This document shows positions 11,410-21,671 of a DNA stretch of 29,520 bases, piece after piece. The stretch is taken from positions 3,207 to 32,726 of the forward strand of contig JBBBWG010002682.1 of the NCBI GenBank assembly GCA_037176905.1, in the 5' to 3' direction. Every line of letters starts with the position of its first letter. Position 1 is the first letter of the stretch. Source of the stretch: Azolla pinnata. Taxonomy: Eukaryota > Streptophyta > Polypodiopsida > Salviniales > Salviniaceae. A model generated the notes under the pieces. It did no database searches. It was not told where the DNA came from and worked only from the letters and a program-made list of their open reading frames with translations. A program made the translations under genes and the position numbers.

Positions 11410-13931
11410 TGCCAAAGTGCTGCATTTGGGGCGAGGAAGCCATAGCCCTGCTGGAGAAGAGCCATCGCCATGGCTTCTCCCACAACCTCGACCTCCCCTC
11501 TCCGCAGACGCCATGGCGCCTCGACCTCTCCCAGGCTCAGCGGCTCCACGCTCTCTTCACCTCCGCCCAAGCTTTCGCCTTTCCATCTCCCATGGCCGAT
11601 CTCCTCATCCGCCTGTTCGGATCCTCGCACCAGCGTCTCCTCGAAGCCAGCATCGTCTTCTGTCAGGCGGAGATCGCGAGCCCCGCGGCATGGCGATCCA
11701 TCATCGCCTCCCATTCCGCGTCCTCGGAGCATCTCGGAGCTCTGCATCTGTACCAGGAGATGGAGCGAAGCGATCGCGATCGCGGGTTCGGGGCCCTTCT
11801 CCGCGGTAAGCCGATCTTGTCTTGTATGCTGAGATCATGTAGCAACTGTGGGTCTTCGCACGAAGGGATGCTGATCCATGACAAGATCATCAGAGAGAAG
11901 CTCGATGCGGAAATGTACTTGGGAAGTGGCTTGGTCGATATGTACTCCAAATGCGGTCGCTTGTACGAAGCTCGGAGAGTGTTCGACACATTGCCCAACA
12001 GGAGTGAAGTCACTTGGAACGCGTTGATCGCGGCCTATGCGCAATTCGGCCATGATTCGTCGGTCTTGGATTTGGTCGATCGAATGCACCGCGATGGCTT
12101 GAAGGCTGGGAAAGTGACATACCTTTGCTTGTTGAAGCTTTGTTGGAGCGAATCGAGATCGCTGCGCTGGGGAAGGTTGTTGCACAACCTTGTCATCGAA
12201 GGCGGATTCGAGGCCGAGATCGCCGTAGGAAGCGCAGTCGTGGATATGTATTCGAAATGCGGGAGTGTAGAAGAGGCCCATGCAGTATTTCTCAAGATTT
12301 CGAACAAGAACAGCGTGATTTGGGGAACGATGATTTCCGCCTTTGCGCAGCATGGGTTAGGTCACCTCGCTGTCAAAGCTTTCGCCGAGATGCAGCAGAT
12401 GGGCTTCCAGCCAGACGAGGTTTTGTTCTCATGTGTGTTGAAAGGTTTTGCCGATGCACGATGGATCGAGAAGGGTATGCAAACACACAGTCAAATCCTG
12501 CGCTATGGGTTTGATGGAGATCTAGTTCTCGGAACTGCCCTCATCGACATGTATGTAAACTGTAGAAATCCATCATCGGCACGTGCTGTGTTCAAATCGT
12601 TGCCGTACCAAAATGTGATTACTTGGAGTGCAATAATCTCAGGATGCGTGCAGCATGCCCACCTACCTGACGCTCTACAACTCTTCAGCGAAATGTATAC
12701 GCACGGCATAAAACCAGATATGGTAGCATTTCTTTGCCTTGTGCAAGCTTGCACCACTGCTCCTCCTAGATATTTAGCTGACGGTATGATCATCCATTTC
12801 CATATAGTCGAAATGAAGCTCGAAAACGACTCAAAGCTTGCCAATGGCCTTGTTGACATGTATTCGAAATGCGGGAACCTCGATGATGCGCAAAGAATGT
12901 GCGATCTGTTACCGTCTCAAGGTGCGAATGCGTTGTGTATGAAGATTTCGGCATACGCTCGACTAGGATACGATGAAGTGGTCCTTAAGCTGTTTGCGAG
13001 AATGCAGTCTGAAGAGCTGAAACTGGAAATGGATGCAGCTCTACATGTGTTGAAATCGTGTGCGAGCTTAGAAGACGTGTCCATCGGTCGGAAGATCCAC
13101 GAGTGGTTAAGAAGGCGACGAATCGAGCTGGATTTGACGCTGGGTAATAGTCTTCTCAATATGTATGCTAAATGTGGCGCGATGGAGGAAGCTCATGAAG
13201 TGTTCGATGTGATGAGAACGAGGGATATCGTTTCGTGGGGTATCATCATCGCAGCTTATGCTCAATGCGACCATGGAAACCAAGCTTTGAACCTCTTCCA
13301 GAGAATGCAAGATGAAGGCATAGAACCCGACGCCGTCGTCTTTTCGTGTGTCTTGAAAGCTTGCGGAGTGCATGGGTCTATAGAGCAAGGGAAGATCGTT
13401 CACGACATGTTCCTGAGGAGTGGGCTTGTGCTGGATTCAGTTGCTGGAAACATCATGATCGACATGTATGCGAAGTGTGGGAGCTTGCGCGATGCGTGGA
13501 AGGTGTTTTGTGCTTTACCTGAACCGACCGAGGTCTCCTGGAACTCCATAATCTCTGCTTGTGCCCATCATGGGATGTATCATCTGGTAGGGAATTGCCT
13601 CGTCGAAATGGAGCAGAAAGGTTTGAAGCCCAGCTCCGCAACCTACAACTGCATATTCGCAGCATGTAGTCATGCCGGGAAAGTCGACGAAGGTCGACGG
13701 TTCTTCGATTCCATGGTGAAAGATGAGCTTGTTACGCCCTCGGCGGAGCACTTCAATTGCATATCCGATGTTTTCGCACGAGCGGGGCATCTTCGAGAGG
13801 CCGAAGAGCTGCTCCGAATCCTTCCAGTTCAGCCCAGTGCCACGAATCGGACATCGATTTTGACCGCGTGCAAAGTCCATAGCGATTCCGCTGCTGCTGC
13901 TGCTTTTCGACGAGGCCGGGTGAAAGCATAG
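11409..13931 (+). CDS. PLS-class pentatricopeptide repeat protein, truncated E region
   Basis: Single open frame, 840 residues, first ATG after an in-frame TGA at 11394. PPR proteins bind organellar RNA one base per repeat and guide editing, splicing or stability in plastids or mitochondria. Regularly spaced short repeats show DMYSKCG-type signatures near residues 177, 279, 380 (DMYVNCR), 483, 584 and 685, each followed by VFD/LP and WNALI/WGTMI/WSAII long-repeat starts, in a P-L-S order. The C-terminus passes through GRRFFDSM and HFNCISDVFARAGHLREAEELLRILP into the start of an E1 motif (SILTACKVHSD). It then ends after an alanine run coded by repeated GCT, so E2 and DYW domains are absent. 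Such a protein would need a partner to edit. The mature frame starts without an obvious targeting peptide. Codon use is GC-richer than in the neighbouring genes. Intronless structure is usual for the family. Confidence 0.94.
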   Translation: MPKCCIWGEEAIALLEKSHRHGFSHNLDLPSPQTPWRLDLSQAQRLHALFTSAQAFAFPSPMADLLIRLFGSSHQRLLEASIVFCQAEIASPAAWRSIIASHSASSEHLGALHLYQEMERSDRDRGFGALLRGKPILSCMLRSCSNCGSSHEGMLIHDKIIREKLDAEMYLGSGLVDMYSKCGRLYEARRVFDTLPNRSEVTWNALIAAYAQFGHDSSVLDLVDRMHRDGLKAGKVTYLCLLKLCWSESRSLRWGRLLHNLVIEGGFEAEIAVGSAVVDMYSKCGSVEEAHAVFLKISNKNSVIWGTMISAFAQHGLGHLAVKAFAEMQQMGFQPDEVLFSCVLKGFADARWIEKGMQTHSQILRYGFDGDLVLGTALIDMYVNCRNPSSARAVFKSLPYQNVITWSAIISGCVQHAHLPDALQLFSEMYTHGIKPDMVAFLCLVQACTTAPPRYLADGMIIHFHIVEMKLENDSKLANGLVDMYSKCGNLDDAQRMCDLLPSQGANALCMKISAYARLGYDEVVLKLFARMQSEELKLEMDAALHVLKSCASLEDVSIGRKIHEWLRRRRIELDLTLGNSLLNMYAKCGAMEEAHEVFDVMRTRDIVSWGIIIAAYAQCDHGNQALNLFQRMQDEGIEPDAVVFSCVLKACGVHGSIEQGKIVHDMFLRSGLVLDSVAGNIMIDMYAKCGSLRDAWKVFCALPEPTEVSWNSIISACAHHGMYHLVGNCLVEMEQKGLKPSSATYNCIFAACSHAGKVDEGRRFFDSMVKDELVTPSAEHFNCISDVFARAGHLREAEELLRILPVQPSATNRTSILTACKVHSDSAAAAAFRRGRVKA

Positions 13932-14011
13932 CTTGAAATCTGCAGGTTGATTTGTGCACCCAACTGCAAATGACTCTGGCTTTTGCGACTAGAAATCTAG
14001 TCGTGTACTTT

Positions 14012-14600
14012 GGATGAAATAGCAAAAATCTCATCGTGTGATGCAAGATGAATCTGAATGGAAGAAGCATGTCATCAGATGAACACTAAACAAGCAGTAG
14101 AATCAAAACAGGAAAATCATTCCATCACAAGGATCAAGCATNNNNNNNNNNNNNNNNNNNNNNNNNNNNNNNNNNNNNNNNNNNNNNNNNNNNNNNNNNN
14201 NNNNNNNNNNNNNNNNNNNNNNNNNNNNNNNNNNNNNNNNNCAAGGATCAAGCATGTCATCAGATGAACACTAAACAAGCAGTAGAATCAGTACAGGAAA
14301 TCATTCCAATCTCAAGGACCAAGCTGATCACGGTAGCAAAAGCTGCAATGGAATCGAACTGTTTGGTTTATTTTCTGCACAAGCTAATGAACGCCGGAAT
14401 GCATTTCATCGAGTAACCGATCATATATTTTCGGATGAAAATAGCGGAAATCTTTTAAGACTGATGCAAGAAGAGTCTCATCGGAGCATGCATGTCATCA
14501 GGAAAAAACCGAAAACAAGCAGCAAAATCATTACAGGAGATTGTTCCATCCCGAGGACTGAGCAGATCGACGAGGATAGCAAAAAACTGGTGAAGAGAAT
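14012..14600. repeat. Diverged duplication in the PPR 3' flank spanning the gap
   Basis: A 40-bp block beginning AGCATGTCATCAGATGAACA is identical at 14066-14105 and 14251-14290, on either side of the N run. A third, diverged copy with CATGTCATCAGG begins near 14490. A wider match links 14012-14078 to 14434-14502 (GGATGAAA...GATGCAAGA...GCATGTCATCAG). So the unit is longer than the 71-bp step around the gap and has been copied at least twice. Confidence 0.8.
14142..14241. other. Assembly gap of 100 N
   Basis: Exactly 100 undetermined bases, the conventional placeholder for a gap of unknown size. The 14 bases before it (14128-14141, CAAGGATCAAGCAT) are identical to the 14 bases after it (14242-14255). 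Confidence 0.99.
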
Positions 14601-14720
14601 CGAGCTGGAGGGGCAAAATAAGGTTCTCATTTTTTCAACTGTTCGGGGTTTGAGACTCTCTGGTTTGGTATATTTTCTACGCAGCAAACGATCGATCGAT
14701 AGCATCAACTAAAAGGACTT

Positions 14721-14768
14721 CATCATCATCATCATCATCTTCTTCTTCTTCTTCTTCTTCTTCTTCTT
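14721..14768. repeat. (CAT)n(CTT)n compound microsatellite
   Basis: About six CAT units followed by nine or more CTT units. The same CAT-to-CTT order recurs on a much larger scale from 15365. Confidence 0.95.
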
Positions 14769-14769
14769 T

Positions 14770-15360
14770 GTAAGTGTAGATTGAAGCAACATCATAATAC
14801 AAAAAACCCTTGCGATCACGTGATTGATGGGTTGTAGATTGAGATATTGAGACTATGAATCAAAATTCGGGGGATCGAGAATATTTTCTATACGTTTTTT
14901 ATAACTAATGAAAGGATTCTTTGGGGAGGAGAAAAGGTGTTGCTATCGAAACTACTTTAGAAGTAGCGATGTGGCAAAAGATCCACCTTCCGAGGTGTTG
15001 GTAAAAATATCAAATGATATAAATCTAACTCAAGTCCCATACAACATAACTGTGAAAACTGTCAAATCAACTTCCCTTTTATTTTGCAAATTTGTTGAGA
15101 TGCTCCGAAAAACTCATCAATTACGAGACCATTTCTCATCACATTATACTCAAATATCTACGACAATCAAACACAACCCTATTTGATGGGGTTGATAAAA
15201 GTTTATCATTTATGATGAAAATTCGTGGAAAAGATGACATTTGCAATTACTTGCTGATCCCCACAATCGCATGTAACTATTCAATTTGCTTTAGCAACGG
15301 GACAAGATATAATAGACCTTTGTCTAGAATCTCCACAGATCTATCGTACAAAAGAATTCA
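14770..15360. other. Intergenic, no gene seen
   Basis: AT-rich sequence between two microsatellites. It has one 92-codon open frame (14908-15186) with no recognisable motif and no splice-linked neighbour, so it is not called as a gene. Confidence 0.5.
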
Positions 15361-15364
15361 TAAT

Positions 15365-15433
15365 CACCATCATCATCTTCTTCACCATCATCACCATCAC
15401 CATCACCACCACCACCACCATCATCTTCTTCAC

Positions 15434-15467
<34 letters not shown>

Positions 15468-16192
15468 TTCTTCTTCTTCTTCTTCTTCTTATTCTTCTTC
15501 TTCTTCTTCTTCACCATCATCACCATCGCCATCACCATCACCATCATCATCTTATGCTTCACCATCATCATCATCATCTTCTTCTTCTTCTTCTTCTTCT
15601 TCTTCTTCTTCACCATCATCACCACCATCGCCATCATCTTATGCTTCACCATCATCATCATCATCATCATAAACATCATCACCACCATCGCCATCGCCAT
15701 CATCATCATCTTATGCTTCACCATCATCATCATCATCATCATCTTCTTCTTCTTCTTCTTCTTCTTCTTCTTCTTCTTCACCATCATCACCCTCATCACC
15801 ACCATCGCCACCGCCATCATCATCATCTTATGCTTCATTAGCATCATCATCTTCTTCTTCTTCTTCTTCTTCTTAGCATCATCACCACCATCACCACCAT
15901 CGCCATCGCCATCGCCATCGTCATCATCTTATGCTTCACTAGCAGCATCATCATCATCATCATAACCACCATCACCACCATCGCCATCATCATCATCTTA
16001 TGCTTCACCAGCATCATCATCGTCATCATCATCATCTTCTTCTGAGCATCATCATCACCATCAGCATCATCAACATCATCATCATCATCTTCTTCTTCTT
16101 CTTTTGGGCACCATCATCGCCATCAACAGCATCACCATCATCACCACCGTCACACTCATCATCATCATCATCTTCTTCTTCTTCTTCTTCTT
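15365..16192. repeat. Large CAT/CAC/CTT compound microsatellite with higher-order repeat
   Basis: About 830 bp built almost only from CAT, CAC, CGC-CAT and CTT triplets, all pyrimidine-rich on the plus strand. The landmark CTTATGCTTC recurs at 15551, 15638, 15710, 15827, 15928 and 15997. Each instance is preceded by a CACCATCGCCATC-type block and mostly followed by CAC/CAT then CTT runs, so whole composite blocks of 69-117 bp were duplicated. It makes long poly-His/Leu (plus) and poly-Met/Lys (minus) open frames that are not genes. It ends about 200 bp before the FIP2-type start codon. Confidence 0.95.
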
Positions 16193-16276
16193 TGTGTCTT
16201 TGAAGAAATTAACGAGTAGAGCATTTGCTCTGTTCTTTCCTTTCCTTTGATTTTGTTTTTCTCTTCTCTGCACGCC

Positions 16277-16312
16277 ATGGCCGATCTTCCTCCGTATCGG
16301 GACGAATCTTAG
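16277..16312 (+). promoter_or_regulatory. Candidate uORF in the FIP2-type leader
   Basis: ATG 16277 in strong context (G at -3, G at +4) opens an 11-codon frame MADLPPYRDES ending at TAG 16310-16312, 85 bp before the main ATG. If it lies within the transcript it could reduce main-frame translation. The transcription start is unknown. Confidence 0.35.
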
Positions 16313-16397
16313 CGCGACGAGAGGATTTGCGACCAAGCAGACGCTGAAGCAGGAGAGGGAACGAAAGAAAGAAAGAAAGAAAAAGGGAAGGAAAGAA

Positions 16398-18441
16398 ATG
16401 GACGGCGAGCAGAATGGCCTCCCATCTGTAGTCGAGTTGAATGTTGGTAGAGCTCCCCACTCTCGCTGCCCCCCTCTCCTTCAATTTCCCTGTGTGGTTT
16501 GGTCCGGATTGTGTTTCTCCTCCGAATGCAACCAGAAGAAAGTAGGAAATCAAGAGGAAAAACAGATCATCAAGAGGAACAGATAGAAAAATAAGAGCCG
16601 AAAAACGAAGGGCTGTTTGTTTTTCTTGCGTGCAGAGAACTATGCAGAAAATGTTAAGCCTAAAAAAGTCTGTGTTTTGTTTTGGGTTGTAGATGACCGC
16701 TTCTTGTTATGTGTATTCTCAATTCATTCTCAATTACTTACATTTCAATGCTTTTTCAGTTCCTTAATATTCGATGAAATTTTCATTACTTAGTCTTCAA
16801 TGCATTCTCAATTACCAATTCATTTTTCTGTTACTGAATTCTATGAGGCACTCTGGAATGATTCTCATGCATGTAAAAAATTCCTATTTTCGGTTGAATA
16901 GAACGTAAACTTTCCTCCAGCATGTTTTCCAGACAAGGTCTAGCTAAAAAGTATCCGGTGAAGGTAATCAACTAGTACAGCTCTATTAACATTAGTGTTT
17001 CAAGAGTGAATGGTACTTCTGGCCTGATTTCCAAAAGCACTCCTCATTGTATATACGAAATAAGGGCTGATGTTTCATTTTCTATTAATCAAATACATAT
17101 GAACTTCCCTATAATGTAAGTATCCATTGTATACTCATCCTCAGTGACATCAAATGATTGGAAAAGTTGATACTGTGCTGTAACTAAATAAGATCTGTTT
17201 ATGGCTTTTCCATCTCAACTTTGTAGTAAGATAAAATGATTGGTAATTAATAGGTGGAAATATTTTTGCAACAACCATTGACACATTGACTCAACGAGAT
17301 TCAGACTCTATGCTTGCGGCCATGTTTAGTGGTCGCCATCGACTTCACAGAGATTCCAAGGTTTTTCTTCTTCTGCCAAAATTGGAAGCTTTATGCATTA
17401 TTTTTAACAAGGTTTTGAAGGGAGTATCATAATCTCGTTGATCCGTCTGAGTGCACAATGCAGATAATGGATTACACTGGCTTTATTAAATGTACAAAAT
17501 GAAGTAAATTTACGATACGGGTTATTTTTGTGTTGGTTATTTTGACTCTGGAAGTTTTGATTTCATATAGTTATCTCATGATAAATTGCATGTTGAAATA
17601 GTTTCCTTGAAAATGAAGCATCAGGGGGATGTCTAAGAGCTGATATACTAGCTTTATTTCTTTGCATCAGGGAATCATCTTTATTGATAGAGATGGGACA
17701 CATTTTCGCCACGTGCTAAACTGGCTGAGAGATGGTGTTTTGCCAACATTGGATTTTCCTTCCTACCAGGAATTACAACGAGAAGCCGAATACTATCAAT
17801 TGGCCGTATGTGCAATACTGTTTATTTTTCTATATAGAGAGACACTAAAATTTTAAGTACTGTCGTGATGCTTCAGATGTGATTCTTTTTTTCTGTTTTC
17901 AACAGGGTCTCATTGAAAGCATCAATGTTGCTTTAACAAAAAAGGAAGATGATGAAGACAAGCCTGAACTGACAAGGAAAGAAGTACTAAAGTTCATACA
18001 GTCAGAACGTGCTCGACTTCGTGGAACCAACTTGTCTGGCCAAGATCTTTCAAAATTGGTTAGTACTGAATACACATTTGGCAACTTATTGAAATCCTTT
18101 GATCCTCACCTTCATGGCTTAGAAAAAGGGTATTTGAGAACTAATACCAAGATTGTGTAGCTTAGTTTGAATGTAGCCATAACTCTCATTGCATGCTACA
18201 GTCTTTTTTCTAGTTAATTTGCAGATGGGTGGACCAATTCAATAAGTATGAAGAAACCAGTAGTTGAGAGTCGAGATTTGAATTGAGCTCCTTGCCTTGA
18301 GCAAGGGGTTTAGTATAAGATACTAGACAAGTGACGGACTATCCTATAGACTTGTGACAGACTGTCCTATCACTCTTGTTTGGTGAACCCAATGAAGAAA
18401 TGCTGGATATTGATTAAACCTTTGAATATCAACGTGTCTGT

Positions 18442-18490
<49 letters not shown>

Positions 18491-20914
18491 GCATTTGGGT
18501 GAGATGTGGGAGACTTCTATCCATAACAATCCTCTCGTCGGTTAATGACCCTAAATTTTTCACAATAATCTAATACCATTTCCTGTAGACTGTAGTAAGG
18601 TTTTTCATTGATTGAAGGCACCCTCATGAGAAAAGACTGAACAATCTGATATATTCTATTTTAAGATATCTTGCATTTGGAGCAAGACATGGCAAAAAGG
18701 AGTGCATTTGTAGATTATACATGCTAACGAAACATTCTTATTTATTTGATTATTTGATATGATTATCCTCATAAGCTACTGGGCATGATTCTAACTATTG
18801 GAATCAGGTGTCACTTATCAATCTGTGAATGGTAGGGAAATTTGATCTAGGCTATGCAGTAAAGTATTGTAATAATCTCAGTAGTTTGATTATCACAGGG
18901 TTGTAAAGTGTTGTTTTCTATCTTCATGCTGCAAGAAAATGAGGTTTCTTACTGAAAACATGACTATCCCACTCATTGCAGGATTTGGTTCATGCAGATT
19001 TCAGCTTTGCTCGACTGATCAATACATTTTTTTCGAGAGCCAATCTCCAATCTGCTAATTTTACAGTAAGGCATGCATGGATATTATTATTGATCATGAA
19101 AATTATAGTTGAAAAACTTTTGGAATGAAGTAGATTAATGCTCAGTTTTGTTTTGGTGGCAGGAAGCAGAGGCGGATGGCTCAAATTTCCATAATGCAAA
19201 CCTCCGTGAGTAAGACATCTTAATCTTTGCAGAAGTGTGTTGACTTAATTTTTCTTTTCTCCTCAATGAAGTGTTTTCTTTGTTCTGACAAGATTCAAAA
19301 GTGCATGATGCTCTCTGTATGGATTCTCCTAAGAGTTTCTCCATTTTAGATGTCTGTATAGAGAGCACTTGTTTTTCTCAGATTCACATACATAGCTTGG
19401 TATACATAGTGCAGTTACTTTAATATCTATGGCTACTGTTCAAGAATCATATTCATTCTACTATGTAAGGTTATCACACAGGTCAATGTTTTGACAGATG
19501 TATATTTTACAAAACCAGTCTTCGTGGAGCATTATTAGCTGGTGCAAATCTCCAGAGTGCAAGTCTACAAGGTCTGTTCTTTCAAGAAGTACAAAAGCTT
19601 TACTGTGTTACCATAGTTTTGACTTGGAATTGTTTGAAACATATGATTATCCAACCCGTCTTATGTGTATATCTCTACCCCACGCTTTTCCATTGAGGTA
19701 TAGCATATTACTTACAACTAAATTTGCAAAAATAGACGCTCATTGCAGGCCTTGTGAAGCACGGATTTTGTTCTCATTTTTAAAAGAAACCAGAGTCTGA
19801 CCATATTACTCAAACCATGATGTTAAAGAGCTCAAATCACGTGCAAAGTGAGGCAAACAAAGTGGCTGAATATGTTACTCTAGGCTCATCAAACAATCAA
19901 AGACAAATACAACCCTTTGAAGGATGTAACATTCAGTAATGCAGTCAGGATTGTAGGTTGTACATCATAATTGACTAGCCAAGAAAGTTCTGTATGCATT
20001 CTGAATGTCCTCAATTTGGAAGTGTGATATTGTCCTATATCTATTCTATCCCCATTCTCATTCAATGCAAGATGTCCATTTGTATTATGGACTTCTGTAC
20101 TGGTCCTGGTTGCATTAAAGGAGACTCTTAGTTTCAATTAGGACAAGAACCCTATCATCTTTGCTATGCTCTCAAGGAAAAGAAAGCATGGTATTTTACA
20201 AAAGCATGGTATTTTACAAAAGCATGTTTTAATCTACTTTACAATAACCCATTCAGATGCTTGCTTAGTTGGATGTAGTTTTTGTGAGGCGAACCTTCGG
20301 TCAGCTCATCTTCAGGTATTAAAAACAGTATATATTCTGCATAATTATCTTTAGAATTTCCACAGTTATAGTGTAATAACTCATGTTTAATCTTTCTGAT
20401 AGGGTGCTGATCTTACAAATGCCAACCTCTATCGTGCAAATTTAGAAGGAGCGAATTTGAAGGTATCTTTAGCCTTCACATCAAATTTCGTGCTACTTAA
20501 TTGCTGTGATAATCCAACATGCTTTTATAAATCATAACCTTACTCAATTGTTGTTGGTTTATTCTTTACGTTTTATAAATGCACCATGGATTATATGTTA
20601 TTGGATGAGATTTTTACAAGCTGCATTCAACATCCATTGTCGATATATTTTCATATATAATCATCATTAGGGAGCAATATTAGTTGGCACGAACCTCCGT
20701 GAAGCAAATCTTCAACGAGTCTATCTACGAGATGCTAATCTGCGGGATTCGGTATGTTCTATCTTTCTTGTTGCCACCTTGTCTCAATGCATATGAAGGA
20801 CGTAACTGTGTCGATGAACCATAATTATCCAATATTTTGACAATTTAATGCATTCCTTCCATGTTATAAATTGCTCAACAGTTCAAGGAATGTCTTCCAA
20901 TTTATCGTGGCACA

Positions 20915-20991
<77 letters not shown>

Positions 20992-21557
20992 ATTGGGCTT
21001 ATACTATAGGATGCTATTAGGCTATCAACATAAGTCATGGACTCCACATTTTTTCTACATCATATAATACTTCTCCTAAAGCCGCATTGGTTTGCCAAAA
21101 TAACAAGTTTACCATTTCTAAACAGTTGACATGGTCATCTCTCTAGATTTTTACATCAAAGTCATCTCTCATTCACCATTGGGATCAGCCCTGTCCTGTG
21201 AATCATGGATTGCTCTCTTGCACTGTGCATATGTATCTACATCTATAGTTTCAATAGAAGATGTTTGTCCCTGTGGACGCACAATGCTTGACCATTGACC
21301 ATTGGTTCCCAGGACAACTAGATATAAAAAATTTTCATGGTATTTGTGTTGTATAAAAGACAATTGATATGAAAAACTTTCACAGTGACCTATTTGGTAA
21401 ACCAAAGGGGGAGCAGTAATGCTGTAGCTTATTTGTATCCTTTTCTTAGTATCTTCATTTGGCTTCAAATTTTCCTGTAAGCTTTTGCGCAATTTTATGT
21501 CAGATTCTGGAAGGTGCAAATCTAGAAGGTGCCAATCTAGTGAATGCAAGCCGGTGA
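16398..21557 (+). CDS. FIP2: FIP2-type BTB/T1 domain plus pentapeptide-repeat protein
   Basis: Eleven exons: 16398-16446, 17254-17360, 17671-17805, 17906-18058, 18982-19065, 19163-19209, 19498-19571, 20257-20315, 20403-20462, 20671-20751, 21504-21557. All introns are GT-AG with matching phase, and the product is 300 residues, close to the Arabidopsis protein as I remember it. Residues 11-100 form the potassium-channel-tetramerisation-like BTB fold (VVELNVGG, FATTIDTLTQRDSDSMLAAM, FIDRDGTHFRHVLNWLRDG). Residues about 140-299 are A(D/N)LXX pentapeptide repeats (ANLQSANF, LRGALLAGANLQSASL, ADLTNANL, ANLEGANL) that build a right-handed beta helix. The Arabidopsis relative FIP2 was found as a partner of the formin AFH1, so a cytoskeletal adaptor or CUL3-type adaptor role is possible; it is not a channel. 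Start: ATG 16398 is the only one consistent with the split GGT codon at the first intron. Confidence 0.95.
18320..18371. repeat. Short two-copy tandem repeat in a FIP2-type intron
   Basis: ACAAGTGACGGACTATCCTA and its variant CTTGTGACAGACTGTCCTAT lie side by side in intron 18059-18981, with a step of about 23 bp. Confidence 0.6.
18443..18486. repeat. (CA)n microsatellite, about 22 units
   Basis: Uninterrupted CA dinucleotides in intron 18059-18981 of the FIP2-type gene; likely length-polymorphic. Confidence 0.97.
20184..20226. repeat. Short tandem repeat in a FIP2-type intron
   Basis: AGCATGGTATTTTACAAA is repeated twice in tandem with a partial third copy, about 30 bp before the acceptor of the exon at 20257. 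Confidence 0.8.
20915..20988. repeat. (CT)n microsatellite
   Basis: About 74 bp of CT dinucleotides with a few interruptions in intron 20752-21503 of the FIP2-type gene. CT/GA tracts like this are also GAGA-type motifs. Confidence 0.97.
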
Positions 21558-21649
21558 AAAACTGAAGAAGACCTGAAATAAGCCACGGTAGGTAACTTCT
21601 TGCCCGTCTTATGTAAATATGGAAATAGGTACACAAATTAATTATAAAT

Positions 21650-21671
21650 GAGAGAGAGAGAGAGAGAGAGA
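21650..21671. repeat. (GA)n microsatellite
   Basis: Eleven GA units about 90 bp after the FIP2-type stop codon, probably in its 3' UTR. Its strand sense is opposite to the nearby CT tract. Confidence 0.95.

Noticed and set aside
10458-11747. 429-codon minus-strand open frame, with overlapping long frames at 10711-11514 and 10841-11485
   Set aside because: Low-complexity Arg/Glu/Ala product created by CTT/CTG-rich sequence; it overlaps the PPR start antisense and shows no domain or splice logic.
14908-15186. 92-codon open frame as a small gene
   Set aside because: No motif, no homology I recognise, AT-rich codon use and no supporting signals.
15092-15850. Poly-His/Leu frame (plus) and poly-Met/Lys frame (minus)
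   Set aside because: Pure translation of CAT/CAC/CTT microsatellite; a triplet repeat keeps frames open by composition.
15365-16192. CRISPR-like spaced repeat
   Set aside because: Spacing is irregular and the spacers are themselves triplet repeats; the genome is eukaryotic.
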